Shown piece after piece: positions 47,301 through 57,689 of a stretch of DNA of 64,000 nt. Source of the stretch: Pseudoalteromonas rubra (GTDB lineage Bacteria > Pseudomonadota > Gammaproteobacteria > Enterobacterales > Alteromonadaceae); contig NZ_JXYA01000027.1 in the NCBI RefSeq assembly GCF_000967655.1, forward strand, positions 1 to 64,000. Reading direction: 5' to 3'. The position numbers and the translations under genes are program-made. The notes below the pieces were generated by a model. That model saw nothing but the letters and a program-made list of their open reading frames with translations, was not told where the DNA came from and did not search any database. Numbering within the stretch: position 1 is the stretch's first letter; every line of letters starts with the position of its first letter.

Positions 47301-48260
47301 TTAAATAATGAAGTACATATAACCGCAGAATGCACCAAGGAGCAGTCCGCCTTCAACACGGTTGATCTGGCGACGGCCTTTCAGGCTGACACTCATAAGT
47401 ACCAGCGCAGCGGTTGCGCCCAGCATGACATAGATGTCGCGGCTGGCGATGTTGCTGTCCAGCGTTGCAGGATTGAGGATCCCGGCAATAGACAACACCG
47501 CCAGAATATTAAAGATGTTCGAACCAATAATATTGCCCAGCACCAGATCGTCTTCATTTTTAAGTACACCTGCCACACACGCAGCAAGCTCAGGCAAGCT
47601 GGTGCCGATAGCGATGATTGTCAGGCCGATGAGCAGATCACTCATGCCAAAGTATTTTGCAATGTCGACGGCTGCGTCGACCAGGTAATCGGCACTCACG
47701 GGCAATAAAATCATCCCCACAACCAGCCAGAATAGGGCTTTGCTCATTGGGACATCACTAGGGACTTCATCACAGGCTTCTGAAATGAGCGGATCGTCCT
47801 GGTCGGTTTTACCGGTTTTTGAGATATAGATTAGGCCACCGATAAACACAAAAAAGCCAATTAACAGTAGCCAACCTTCCAGCGCGCTAAACTGGTTGTC
47901 GCTGATGATCAACCAGGCTGCCAGCGACACAACGACCAGCAGTGGCATTTCGCGTTTTAAAATGCCTGAGCCGACGCCGAGCGGCCGCAATAGTGCGGTG
48001 ATGCCAAGTACCATCAAAATGTTAGCAATGTTTGAGCCTACGGCATTGCCAACGGCAGTGTCTGTTTTGTCAACCAGCGCGGCTTGCGCGGCGACCATCA
48101 TTTCAGGTGCTGAGGAGCCCATTGCAACGATAGTCAAACCCACAATTAACGTTGGTACCCCAAGGTTTTTAGCTAGTGCCGCCGCGCCGTACACGAAGCG
48201 GTCGGCACTCCAAACCAGGGCAATGAATCCAAGAATGAGTATGACAAACGATAAAACCAT
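47301..48260 (-). CDS. yrbG: YrbG family calcium/sodium antiporter
   Basis: The 319-residue protein has about ten hydrophobic segments in two inverted halves. The two alpha-repeat motifs of the Na/Ca exchanger superfamily are present: MGSSAPEMMVAAQAAL (about 47-62) and IGTSLPELAACVAGV (about 212-226). It starts the minus-strand LPS-sigma-54 operon and is divergent from mlaF. In Escherichia coli the same gene is linked to kdsD. Ca2+/Na+ or K+ exchange is inferred from the family. Confidence 0.92.
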   Translation of the reverse strand: MVLSFVILILGFIALVWSADRFVYGAAALAKNLGVPTLIVGLTIVAMGSSAPEMMVAAQAALVDKTDTAVGNAVGSNIANILMVLGITALLRPLGVGSGILKREMPLLVVVSLAAWLIISDNQFSALEGWLLLIGFFVFIGGLIYISKTGKTDQDDPLISEACDEVPSDVPMSKALFWLVVGMILLPVSADYLVDAAVDIAKYFGMSDLLIGLTIIAIGTSLPELAACVAGVLKNEDDLVLGNIIGSNIFNILAVLSIAGILNPATLDSNIASRDIYVMLGATAALVLMSVSLKGRRQINRVEGGLLLGAFCGYMYFII

Positions 48261-48489
48261 GAAGTCTAAGCCAAGTTACTAAATTCAATGGCGCAGATAG
48301 TAACAAATAGCGCATCAAATGTATAAATAAAGTCATCGTTTTTGGAAGGGGTATAGAGGATAAGCAAGCGTGCATTTCGCACAACAAATATGGCGAATGA
48401 ATTACAAAATTTTACCATTAAGGGTTTTCCATATCACGGCAAAACAACGTATTATTCCACAATTGAAAAAGTATGATGTGGAGAGCGAC

Positions 48490-49296
48490 TTGACGCAGTC
48501 AATAGTTGAAGTCAGGGATTTGACCTTTTCTCGTGGTGAAAGGACAATCTACAAAAATATGAGTTTCTCCGTTCCCAAAGGGAAAATTACGGCCATCATG
48601 GGGCCCAGTGGTATTGGTAAAACCACCATGTTGCGGCTGATCGGTGGTCAGCTTAAGCCGGATAGCGGTGAGATTCTCTTCTCTGGTGACAGCATTCCAG
48701 CTATGTCACGCCAGGCCTTATATCAGGCACGTAAGCGAATGAGCATGCTGTTCCAAAGTGGGGCCTTATTCACGGATATGTCAGTATTCGACAACATTGC
48801 GTTCCCGCTGCGTGAGCACACCAAACTGAGTGAAGAATTGATTCGCCTGGTGGTATTGATGAAGCTGCAAGCCGTTGGTCTGCGTGGCGCGCGGGATCTC
48901 ATGCCGTCCGAGTTATCGGGCGGGATGGCACGTCGTGCGGCATTGGCCAGAGCCATTGCGCTCGACCCGGAACTGATCATGTATGACGAGCCGTTTGCAG
49001 GGCAAGATCCCATTTCAATGGGGGTTCTGGTGCGTCTGATTAAGTCACTCAATGAAGTGCTGGGATTGTCCTCCTTAATCGTGACGCATGATGTCACCGA
49101 AGTGCTCAGTATTGCTGATCATGTGGTGATCATTGCCGAACAAGGCGTGATTGGTAGCGGCACACCGGAGCAGATGCTGGCTCATGAATCCCCCTTGGTG
49201 CAGCAGTTTTTGCAAGGCCACTCAGATGGGCCGGTGCCGTTCCATTTTGATGCCGCACCTTATGAGGATGAGTTATTGGCAGGAGGAAGCCTTTGA
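48490..49296 (+). CDS. mlaF: phospholipid ABC transporter ATPase MlaF
   Basis: The 268-residue ATPase shows Walker [10 protein letters not shown] near residue 38, signature [11 protein letters not shown] and Walker [11 protein letters not shown]. MlaF with MlaE, MlaD and MlaB moves phospholipids between the membranes to keep outer-membrane lipid asymmetry. An upstream ATG at 48370 would add about 40 unrelated residues. The start chosen is TTG 48490 ([16 protein letters not shown]), because GGAG lies 6 nt upstream and the length then equals Escherichia coli MlaF (269); GTG 48478 is an alternative. It is divergent from yrbG. The stop overlaps mlaE (TGATG). Confidence 0.92.
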   Translation: MTQSIVEVRDLTFSRGERTIYKNMSFSVPKGKITAIMGPSGIGKTTMLRLIGGQLKPDSGEILFSGDSIPAMSRQALYQARKRMSMLFQSGALFTDMSVFDNIAFPLREHTKLSEELIRLVVLMKLQAVGLRGARDLMPSELSGGMARRAALARAIALDPELIMYDEPFAGQDPISMGVLVRLIKSLNEVLGLSSLIVTHDVTEVLSIADHVVIIAEQGVIGSGTPEQMLAHESPLVQQFLQGHSDGPVPFHFDAAPYEDELLAGGSL

Positions 49297-50072
49297 TGGA
49301 TTTTTTACAGCAGTTAGGCCATAAGACGCTAAGCCGTTTTGCGTCGCTGGGCCGGGCAACCAGGATGTTACTGGGAGCGCTGTGCAGTATGCCTAATTTC
49401 AGAAAAGGCGGTCCTTTGTTGGTTCGTCAACTGTATATGGTGGGTCATCAGTCTTTGCTCATTATTATGGTATCTGGCTTGTTTATCGGCATGGTACTGG
49501 CGCTGCAGGGCTACACCGTACTGGTCGATTATGGCGCAGAAGACAGTCTGGGGCCGCTGGTCGCGCTGAGCTTGTTACGTGAGCTTGGGCCTGTGGTAAC
49601 CGCCTTATTGTTTGCCGGTCGGGCAGGTAGTGCGCTGACCGCGGAAATTGGTTTGATGAAGGCGACAGAGCAGCTGTCGAGCCTTGAAATGATGGCGATT
49701 GATCCATTAAAACGCGTCATTTCACCGCGCTTTTGGGCTGGTTTTATCAGTATGCCTTTGCTGGCGCTGATTTTCTCCGCCATTGCGATACTCGGTGCAC
49801 ACTTGGTTGGTGTTGACTGGCTGGGTGTTGATTCAGGCAGTTTCTGGTCCATTATGCAATCTCAGGTGTCGTTTGAGCAGGATATTGTCAATGGCCTGAT
49901 TAAAAGTTTTGTATTTGCGCTGATCGTGACCTGGATTGCGCTATATAAAGGGTATGACTGTATCCCAACGTCCGAGGGGATCAGTAAAGCCACCACAGAA
50001 ACGGTGGTTCATTCTTCTCTTGCTGTTCTGGGCTTCGACTTTGTTCTGACAGCAGTGATGTTTTCAAGTTAA
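49296..50072 (+). CDS. mlaE: phospholipid ABC transporter permease MlaE
   Basis: The 258-residue permease has five to six hydrophobic segments and the MlaE-family [20 protein letters not shown] motif near 108-127, which contacts MlaF. The ATG at 49296 overlaps the mlaF stop and is preceded by AGGAGG, 8 nt before it. A TTG start one codon earlier is disfavoured. Confidence 0.94.
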   Translation: MDFLQQLGHKTLSRFASLGRATRMLLGALCSMPNFRKGGPLLVRQLYMVGHQSLLIIMVSGLFIGMVLALQGYTVLVDYGAEDSLGPLVALSLLRELGPVVTALLFAGRAGSALTAEIGLMKATEQLSSLEMMAIDPLKRVISPRFWAGFISMPLLALIFSAIAILGAHLVGVDWLGVDSGSFWSIMQSQVSFEQDIVNGLIKSFVFALIVTWIALYKGYDCIPTSEGISKATTETVVHSSLAVLGFDFVLTAVMFSS

Positions 50073-50086
50073 GGGTTTGTAGAAAC

Positions 50087-50632
50087 ATGAATACACGGAA
50101 AATAGAAATACTTGTCGGCCTGTTCGTTGCGTTAGGCGTGGCCGCCTTTGTAATGCTGGCACTGAAAGTGGCCAATGCAGGGATCAGCGGAAATGGCGAA
50201 ACCTACACCCTGGAGGCTAAGTTCGACAATATCGGTTCACTTAAAACCCGAGCGCCTATTAAAGTCGGTGGTGTTGTTATCGGCCGCGTTGAGGGGATCC
50301 GCATTCACCCTCAAGAGTTCGTGCCGGTTGTCAGCATGAGCATCGACAGTCACTATGAATGTCAGTTCTCAGATACCACCTCGGTCTCTATCCTGACGTC
50401 AGGCATTCTGGGTGAGCAATATCTGGGTATTTCTCCGGTGATTGCGTCAAAGTCTGCCAAGCAAAACTGTCTGGGGCAAGAAGTGGTGAGTAATGATGAG
50501 CTTGATCTGGGTGAGCTATTTGGCGTTGAAAGCGCGGCACTCAAAGATGGTGACATGATCACTGATACTAAGTCGGCTCTGGTTCTGGAAGAACTGATTG
50601 GCCAATTCCTGTTTAATCAAAGTAGTGAGTAA
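50087..50632 (+). CDS. mlaD: MCE-domain protein MlaD
   Basis: The 181-residue protein has one N-terminal transmembrane helix (about 6-27) and an MCE domain (about 38-120; EAKFDNIGSLKTRAPIKVGG, split). MlaD forms a hexameric ring on the MlaFEB complex that channels phospholipid. It starts 14 nt after mlaE and ends 4 nt before mlaC. Confidence 0.94.
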   Translation: MNTRKIEILVGLFVALGVAAFVMLALKVANAGISGNGETYTLEAKFDNIGSLKTRAPIKVGGVVIGRVEGIRIHPQEFVPVVSMSIDSHYECQFSDTTSVSILTSGILGEQYLGISPVIASKSAKQNCLGQEVVSNDELDLGELFGVESAALKDGDMITDTKSALVLEELIGQFLFNQSSE

Positions 50633-50636
50633 TACC

Positions 50637-51320
50637 ATGATGGCGAAAGTTTTGGGTTTCTTCGCAAGTGTTTTTCTGATTGTACTTGCCAGCACTGTGT
50701 CTGCCAGTGAAGTGGACATGACCAACCCTTACACTATGGTGCAACAAGTTGCAGATAACACCTTTAAACGTGTGACCAAAGATCAGAAAATGATCGCGCA
50801 GGACAAAGAGCATCTGCGGGTGATCGTTGAAGAAGAGCTGCTGCCGTATATTGATTATAAATATGCCGCCTATCGTGTGCTGGGCAGCCATATTCAGAAA
50901 GTCCGTAATATTGAAGACAAAGAAGAAAAGCGTCAGGCCATTGAGCACATTCGCACTTTTATTGATGTCTTTAAGTCTTACCTGGTTGCAACCTATGCTG
51001 GTGTGTTCACGCAGTACACCGATCAGACCGTTGAGTTTGAACCGGCGCGTGATGCCGATGGTGACAAAATCGCCATAGTCAAAACCAAGATTGTCGAAGC
51101 GGGTAAACCGGATATCAAGATCGATTTTAAAGTGCGCCGCGACAGCAATGGCGAGTGGCGAGCTTTTGACATGATGGCAGAAGGGATCAGCTTGCTCGAT
51201 GCCAAACAATCTGAGCTGCACGGTATTTTACGTCAGCAGGGGATTGAACGTGTGATTGAGTTATTGGACAAGAAAAGCAAACTGCCAGTGCAGTTTCGAG
51301 GTGACGACGGCAATGCCTAA
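50637..51320 (+). CDS. mlaC: periplasmic phospholipid-binding protein MlaC
   Basis: The 227-residue protein has a signal peptide (MMAKVLGFFASVFLIVLAS, cleavage near VSA-SE) and the Tol-Tol-Ttg2 (MlaC) domain, with YIDYKYAAYRVLGSH at about 76-90. MlaC shuttles phospholipids between MlaA-OmpC and MlaD. Two tandem ATG codons (50637, 50640) start it. The end overlaps mlaB by 8 bp. Confidence 0.93.
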   Translation: MMAKVLGFFASVFLIVLASTVSASEVDMTNPYTMVQQVADNTFKRVTKDQKMIAQDKEHLRVIVEEELLPYIDYKYAAYRVLGSHIQKVRNIEDKEEKRQAIEHIRTFIDVFKSYLVATYAGVFTQYTDQTVEFEPARDADGDKIAIVKTKIVEAGKPDIKIDFKVRRDSNGEWRAFDMMAEGISLLDAKQSELHGILRQQGIERVIELLDKKSKLPVQFRGDDGNA

Positions 51321-51606
51321 TTTGCAACTTACCAAGCCTTCGGCCGACACTGTCACGGTCGTTGGCGAGCTCACACGAGATAGCCTGACAAATGAATCGC
51401 TTCTTAACCAGTTGCTAGAAAATGCGCAGTCAGTCCTGTATTTTGACCTTTCTGAGGTATCCAGGGTTGACACCGCGGGCTTAGCTTGGTTAATTCACTC
51501 TTTAGGCAAATTAAAACAGCAAGACGTCCGTCTTGAGTTAAAAAATGTGCCTGACCAGCTACAAAATCTGATGGCGCTGGGTCAGGTCAGTAACCTATTT
51601 GAGTGA
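51313..51606 (+). CDS. mlaB: STAS-domain protein MlaB
   Basis: The 97-residue STAS domain has the conserved VDTAGLAWLIHSL segment, with the Thr that supports MlaF activation. MlaB binds MlaF and stabilises the complex. The ATG overlaps the mlaC stop by 8 bp. A longer open frame starts inside mlaC and is not used. Confidence 0.9.
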   Translation: MPNLQLTKPSADTVTVVGELTRDSLTNESLLNQLLENAQSVLYFDLSEVSRVDTAGLAWLIHSLGKLKQQDVRLELKNVPDQLQNLMALGQVSNLFE

Positions 51607-51611
51607 GTCCA

Positions 51612-51869
51612 ATGGAAACAAACCAAGTCGAAGCTTTACTACAAGAAGCGCTGAAACTTGACGAAGTCAAAGTTAAATCAGAAGGCAGTCATTACGAAGT
51701 CATCGCAGTAGGCGGCTGCTTTGAAGATTTGCGCCGGGTTAAGCGCGAGCAAATGGTCTATGCTCCGCTGATGGAAGTGATTAAAGATGGCACTATCCAC
51801 GCCGTCAGCATTAAAGCCTTTACGCCAACTGAGTGGCAACGCGAGCGCAAATTTATCTTACCTCAATAA
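51612..51869 (+). CDS. ibaG: BolA-family protein IbaG
   Basis: The 85-residue protein is a BolA/YrbA fold, with the conserved SHYEVIAVGGCFEDLRRVKREQMVYAPL stretch split at about 27-54, including the Cys near 35 and His/Asp for iron-sulfur or heme ligation with glutaredoxin. IbaG contributes to envelope and iron-sulfur homeostasis. It sits between mlaB and murA as usual. Confidence 0.93.
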   Translation: METNQVEALLQEALKLDEVKVKSEGSHYEVIAVGGCFEDLRRVKREQMVYAPLMEVIKDGTIHAVSIKAFTPTEWQRERKFILPQ

Positions 51870-53147
<1,278 letters not shown>

Positions 53148-53162
53148 AAAATGACAACAAAT

Positions 53163-53189
53163 AAAAAAGCGAGCTAAGCTCGCTTTTTT
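53163..53189. terminator. bidirectional terminator between murA and degS
   Basis: AAAAAAGCGAGC and GCTCGCTTTTTT pair perfectly around TAA, with A and T tracts on both flanks. It lies 15 nt after murA and 22 nt beyond the degS stop, so it should end both convergent transcripts. Confidence 0.9.
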
Positions 53190-53211
53190 ATTGCTTCAAT
53201 TTCTTGCCAGA

Positions 53212-54294
53212 TTAATAAATCGGCGTCTCCAGCTCAGCCACTTCCACCATAAAGGTCAGATGGCGATCGCCCCGGTAGACTTCAAACTCCAGTTGGGTTC
53301 CCGGTGCCGTGTTGCCTATCTTACGCAGGGTCTGCTGTGGATTCTTAACGGGTTCACCAGCTACTTTAGTGACTATGTCATTTTCCTTCATGCCAGCTTG
53401 CCAGGCCGGACCCAGTGGGTCGAGATCGCTAATCCGTAAACCGACAATGGTGGTGTACACATTGGTGACTTCCTGCCCGGTATTGTCGACCGGAGTGCCT
53501 CTGAATCCCAGATAGCCGCGGATCACCCGGCCATCTTTGATCAGCTTGGCCATCACGTCTTTGGCCAGAGAGTAGGGCACGGCAAACGAAATGCCCTGAA
53601 TATCAATATTGTATCGGGCTCTGAATTGGGCCGATGTAATCCCCACCAGATCGCCATTGGAGTTCACCAATGCGCCGCCTGAGTTGCCCATGTTCACCGC
53701 AGCGTCCATTTGCAGCAGGCTATTATACTGGCTGTCTGTCAGGGTTTGCTTGCCAGTGGCACTGATGATCCCCTGAGTGATGGTTTGTCCCAGGTTCAGC
53801 GGGTTGCCGATGGCCAGCACCACATCGCCCACCTGTGGGCTAAAGGTATCGTCAACCGGGATCACGGGGAGGTGTTCAGCCTTGATCTTTAACAGCGCCA
53901 GATCGGTGATGGTGTCATATCCCACCAACTGTACTTCGTTAAATAACCTTCCATCCGGCAGTAGCACAATGATTTGGTCGGCATTATTAACGACATGATA
54001 GTTTGTCAGGATATAGCCTTCACGGCTCATGATCACACCGGAACCCAGCTCCTGAACCGTATTTTGTCGTTTAAATCTCGGTTGATTGCTAAAGCTTTCT
54101 GAAAAAATCGACACCACAGCCGGGGCCGCGCGGTTAACGCCAGACGCAAAGCTCATATGCTGAGCGGTGTAATGGCTTTTCAGTTCGAGGCGCAGGGCAT
54201 TCTGACGCAACTCGGGTGTGAACCAGATAATAATCAATGCCAGGCCTAAGCCAATAAAGACTGGCGGGATAATGAGCTTGAGTAATTTAAACAC
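53212..54294 (-). CDS. degS: DegS site-1 protease of the sigma-E pathway
   Basis: The 360-residue protein has an N-terminal transmembrane anchor (about 7-25), a trypsin-like protease domain with triad H100 (NYHVVNNAD), D131 (TITDLALL) and S205 (NMGNSGGALV), and one PDZ domain (about 260-355). DegS cleaves RseA when its PDZ senses misfolded porins, starting the sigma-E response. It sits after degQ in the same direction, with a terminator between them, so it likely has its own promoter in the roughly 160-bp gap. Confidence 0.95.
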   Translation of the reverse strand: MFKLLKLIIPPVFIGLGLALIIIWFTPELRQNALRLELKSHYTAQHMSFASGVNRAAPAVVSIFSESFSNQPRFKRQNTVQELGSGVIMSREGYILTNYHVVNNADQIIVLLPDGRLFNEVQLVGYDTITDLALLKIKAEHLPVIPVDDTFSPQVGDVVLAIGNPLNLGQTITQGIISATGKQTLTDSQYNSLLQMDAAVNMGNSGGALVNSNGDLVGITSAQFRARYNIDIQGISFAVPYSLAKDVMAKLIKDGRVIRGYLGFRGTPVDNTGQEVTNVYTTIVGLRISDLDPLGPAWQAGMKENDIVTKVAGEPVKNPQQTLRKIGNTAPGTQLEFEVYRGDRHLTFMVEVAELETPIY

Positions 54295-54388
54295 GGTTAT
54301 TTTTGTCTAGTTATCGGTGTAGAGCGTAATGATGGCATAATTGATACCAATCTGCATTAATGCACGACTCAAAGAAGTGGTTAGATAT

Positions 54389-54420
54389 AAAAACACAGCG
54401 ACCATAGCCGCTGTGTTTTT
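54389..54420 (-). terminator. Rho-independent terminator after degQ
   Basis: AAAAACACAGCG (54389-54400) pairs with CGCTGTGTTTTT (54409-54420) around an 8-nt loop. Read on the minus strand a U tract follows, ending the degQ transcript before degS, which is about 95 nt further on. Confidence 0.85.
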
Positions 54421-54454
54421 GTTTGCTCAAATTAAATCAGATGCGTGTTGTGGG

Positions 54455-55807
54455 TTACTGAATGAGATAAAACACCGAGTCGCGCCCGCGTTTAATACCC
54501 AGCACAATATTACCCTGAATGTCGTCAATCAGGCGCTTCATGTCTCGCACCGAGGCAACACGCTGACGGTTGACCTGCATAATGACATCCCCTTCTTGCA
54601 AACCAACTCGGGCAGCGGGTGAGCGCTCTTCTACAGAGACGACCACAATGCCCTGATTGCCATTACGCTCGCCGCTCTCAAGTGCCGCGCCTTGCAGGCT
54701 AGGGTGAATGCGATCGGCTTCGGCGCGCTGCTCGCTCTGACCTTTTAATTCGACATTTAGCGTACGCGTGTCTCCGTCGCGATAAATCTCGATTTTGACT
54801 TTTTTGCCTTCGCCCAGCGTTGCTATCTTGCCGCGTAATTCCTCAAAGCTCTCTATTTTGTCGCCATTGAGCGCGATGATCACGTCATTCGCTTTAATAC
54901 CGGCTTCATCGGCGGCTGAGTCTTTAACCACTTCCTGTACAAAGGCACCTTGCTTAACATCAAAGCCTTGTGCTTTGGCCAGGCCTGCATCAAGCGTTCG
55001 ACCCCGGATCCCCAGTGAGCCACGACGTACCTGACCGTATTCAACAATCTGGTCGACCAGGTTTTTCATCATGTTTGAGGGAATGGCAAATCCGATCCCG
55101 ACGTTGCCGCCCGAAGCACCGAGGATAGCGGTATTGATCCCGATAAGTTCACCGCGCAAGTTGACCAGTGCGCCACCTGAGTTACCCTGGTTAATGGCGG
55201 CATCGGTCTGGATAAAGTCTTCATATCCCTCAATGTTGAGACCACTGCGGCCCAGCGCACTGACAATCCCTGAGGTCACAGTGTGGCTCAGGCCAAATGG
55301 GTTACCTATGGCGACTGAGAAGTCCCCCACTCTGAGCTGATCGGAGTCAGCCAATTTCACGGCAGTGAGATCTTCGCCCTCGATTTGCAGTAACGCGATG
55401 TCGGATTCTTTGTCTGCACCAACCAGCTCTGCTTTAAACTCCCGGCCATCTTTTAAGGTGACCACGATATTGTCTGCCTCGTCGATAACATGGTTGTTGG
55501 TGACCACGTACCCTTCGTCTGCATCAATGATGACACCAGACCCTAAGCCACTGAAAGGGCGTTTCTGAGAGCGTGGGGCAGGGTTACCAAAAAAGAAATC
55601 AAATGGATCAACGCGTCGGCGTACTTCTTTTGCGCCCGAGACCTGAATACTGACCACCCCGGGGGTGACCTTTTCCAGCATCGGAGCCAGGGTGGGCAGC
55701 TGCTGGCCATCCACGGCAACAGGCAAGCGCGCATGGCTGGTTTCGGGTAATAAGAATAAGCTTGAAGAAAGTAGCGCTGCGGTAAGTAATGATAATTTCA
55801 GTTTCAT
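54455..55807 (-). CDS. degQ: periplasmic Do/DegQ-family serine protease
   Basis: The 450-residue protease has a signal peptide (cleavage near SHA-RL, residue 26), a trypsin-like domain with triad H106 (NNHVIDEAD), D136 (ESDIALLQ) and S210 (INQGNSGGAL), and two PDZ domains (about 255-345 and 365-450). It is the DegP/DegQ type that degrades misfolded envelope proteins. Position beside degS fits degQ, but the sigma-E-like promoter is more like degP; in many marine gammaproteobacteria a single gene fills both roles. Confidence 0.94.
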   Translation of the reverse strand: MKLKLSLLTAALLSSSLFLLPETSHARLPVAVDGQQLPTLAPMLEKVTPGVVSIQVSGAKEVRRRVDPFDFFFGNPAPRSQKRPFSGLGSGVIIDADEGYVVTNNHVIDEADNIVVTLKDGREFKAELVGADKESDIALLQIEGEDLTAVKLADSDQLRVGDFSVAIGNPFGLSHTVTSGIVSALGRSGLNIEGYEDFIQTDAAINQGNSGGALVNLRGELIGINTAILGASGGNVGIGFAIPSNMMKNLVDQIVEYGQVRRGSLGIRGRTLDAGLAKAQGFDVKQGAFVQEVVKDSAADEAGIKANDVIIALNGDKIESFEELRGKIATLGEGKKVKIEIYRDGDTRTLNVELKGQSEQRAEADRIHPSLQGAALESGERNGNQGIVVVSVEERSPAARVGLQEGDVIMQVNRQRVASVRDMKRLIDDIQGNIVLGIKRGRDSVFYLIQ

Positions 55808-55890
55808 AGTCGTGGAATTCTCCTGGAAACAGCGTTAGTCCGTTGGGCGACGCGCGTTCGCGCATCACCCATTATTCAATTGCTATTTCT

Positions 55891-55918
55891 ACAGACTATG
55901 GGGTCAAAAAAAAGTTCA
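55891..55918 (-). promoter_or_regulatory. sigma-E-like promoter of degQ
   Basis: On the minus strand TGAACTT (55912-55918) and GTCTGT (55891-55896) are separated by 15 nt, close to the sigma-E consensus GGAACTT-N15/16-GTCTAA. The -35 element overlaps the zapG stop codon. It lies about 84 nt before the degQ ATG. Confidence 0.6.
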
Positions 55919-56371
55919 TCAAGAGGCTTTTAATTGCTCATTTTGTGACCCTTCTCCTTTGAACAGGCCGCTTTCTCCCTCAACGTAATCACTTGGTGGT
56001 GCGTCGTGGGTGTGCTCACTGGCGCGGCGCTTTTCATCACGCATGTGCAGTGAAGCATGTAGCTGTTCAGTGGTTTCTTTAGAGAAGAAAGGCTCACTTG
56101 GCAGTGGTTTGTCCTGGCTGAGGAGCTGTTTGCCCTCTTCAAAGTGGCGGTTCAGCAGGGTGTAGTTTTCCTCCAGCTTAGCCATCAGTTTTTTGCTGTC
56201 TGCCAGATGATCACTGACATCCTGGCGATATTGTTCTAATGCATGCTGCGCTTCTTGCGCTTGTTGTTCCAGCTCATCATGCTTGAAGCGTTTTTTAGTC
56301 AGTAATGTGCCTGCAAAGAAGGCAGCGATTGCGACTATTACAAGGATCCCGAACCACGCGATTGTTGTCAT
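55919..56371 (-). CDS. zapG: ZapG/YhcB family division-associated membrane protein
   Basis: The 150-residue protein has one N-terminal transmembrane helix (about 5-24), a cytoplasmic coiled coil (about 30-85; DELEQQAQEAQHALEQYRQD) and a low-complexity C-terminus. This is the YhcB/DUF1043 (ZapG) layout. The family links division and envelope growth, and its place beside degQ and zapE is conserved. It is divergent from zapE with a 140-bp gap. Confidence 0.9.
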   Translation of the reverse strand: MTTIAWFGILVIVAIAAFFAGTLLTKKRFKHDELEQQAQEAQHALEQYRQDVSDHLADSKKLMAKLEENYTLLNRHFEEGKQLLSQDKPLPSEPFFSKETTEQLHASLHMRDEKRRASEHTHDAPPSDYVEGESGLFKGEGSQNEQLKAS

Positions 56372-56511
56372 AAAGTACTCCTGTTGATGGTGTCACCTGA
56401 TGGCACACCGAATGCAAAAAAATAATCGACTTCGATAGCTTAAATATACGCTGAGTTTCGATGCGTGTTAATATAGCGGGTAAATAAAACTGCTCTTCGA
56501 CAATAAAAAAG

Positions 56512-57609
56512 ATGATGACGCCCTGGGAAAAGTACCAACAAGACTTACAGCGTGATGATTTTCACTATGACAGCGCACAGGAAAATGCCGTCAGGCACCT
56601 GCAAAGATTGTATGACGACCTGGTCAACCAAGTGCCGGTCAAAAAAAGCCTGCTGGGTAGCCTGTTTGGCCTGAAGAAAACACCTCAGCCCAAAGTCAAA
56701 GGGCTCTATTTCTGGGGTGGGGTCGGGCGTGGTAAAACCTATCTGGTTGATACGTTTTATGAGGCTTTACCGACGGAGCGTAAAATGCGGGTGCATTTCC
56801 ACCGTTTTATGCACCGTGTGCACGATGAGCTAAAAAAACTCAAAGAAGTGAAAAACCCGCTGGAAGTGGTTGCGGATATTTTTAAGGCTGAGACGGATAT
56901 CATCTGTTTCGACGAGTTCTTTGTCCAGGACATTACCGACGCCATGCTGCTGGGCGGTTTGATGGAAGCTTTATTTGAACGTGGCATTGTGCTGGTCGCC
57001 ACGTCCAATATCATACCGGACGAGCTCTATCGCAATGGTTTGCAGCGCGCGCGCTTTTTACCGGCCATTGCACTGGTGAATGAAAACACCGAGGTGGTCA
57101 ATGTGGATTCAGGGATCGACTATCGTCTGCGTACCTTAGAGCAGGCCGAGATCTTTCATAGTCCACTGGGCAAAGCAGCCGACGATAACCTGTTTGAGTA
57201 CTTCGATAAATTGTCGCCTGAACCAGGCAAACTGGACGAGCCGATAGAGATTGAAGGGCGTCTGATCCAGACCCGTAAAGTGTCTGATTGCATTGTGATG
57301 TTCGATTTTGGTGCGCTGTGCGAAACGGCGCGCTCTCAGGTGGATTATATGGAGATCAGTCGCCTGTATAACACCGTTATCTTGTCTGATGTTAAACAGA
57401 TGGGGCAGAACAACGATGATGCGGCAAGGCGTTTTATTGCGCTGGTGGATGAATTCTATGAGCGCAACGTGACGCTGATTATTTCTGCTGAGGCGCCCAT
57501 CACGGAACTCTATACCGACGGTACACTGAACTTTGAGTTTAAGCGTTGCATCAGCCGTTTACAGGAAATGCAATCACTGGAGTATCTCGCCCGTGAGCAC
57601 CTTGCATAA
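56512..57609 (+). CDS. zapE: cell-division ATPase ZapE
   Basis: The 365-residue AFG1-like AAA ATPase has Walker A GGVGRGKT (69-76) and Walker B IICFDEFFVQD near 130. ZapE acts at the constricting septum and destabilises FtsZ bundles, and also affects UbiI/quinone steps in Escherichia coli. ATG 56512 is used; a second ATG follows immediately. The stop codon lies inside the first unit of an 11-bp tandem repeat. Confidence 0.94.
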   Translation: MMTPWEKYQQDLQRDDFHYDSAQENAVRHLQRLYDDLVNQVPVKKSLLGSLFGLKKTPQPKVKGLYFWGGVGRGKTYLVDTFYEALPTERKMRVHFHRFMHRVHDELKKLKEVKNPLEVVADIFKAETDIICFDEFFVQDITDAMLLGGLMEALFERGIVLVATSNIIPDELYRNGLQRARFLPAIALVNENTEVVNVDSGIDYRLRTLEQAEIFHSPLGKAADDNLFEYFDKLSPEPGKLDEPIEIEGRLIQTRKVSDCIVMFDFGALCETARSQVDYMEISRLYNTVILSDVKQMGQNNDDAARRFIALVDEFYERNVTLIISAEAPITELYTDGTLNFEFKRCISRLQEMQSLEYLAREHLA

Positions 57610-57653
57610 TGCGTGCATAATGCGTACATAATGTATGCATAACCCATGCATTG
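57604..57653. repeat. 11-bp tandem repeat (four to five units) at the end of zapE
   Basis: Units GCATAATGCGT (57604), GCATAATGCGT (57615), ACATAATGTAT (57626) and GCATAACCCAT (57637) follow in register, with a partial fifth (GCATTG, 57648). The first two are identical. The first unit includes the zapE stop TAA. The period is close to one helical turn, so each unit would face the same side of the DNA. Confidence 0.8.
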
Positions 57654-57689
57654 TGCCTTAAAACTGGCAATTCACACCTATTTCAGAGA

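Noticed and set aside
50613..51221. 202-codon antisense frame opposite mlaC
   Set aside because: Overlaps the conserved MlaC frame throughout.
57604..57653. 11-bp repeat as a CRISPR or attachment site
   Set aside because: Units are contiguous without spacers and there is no integrase or cas gene nearby.
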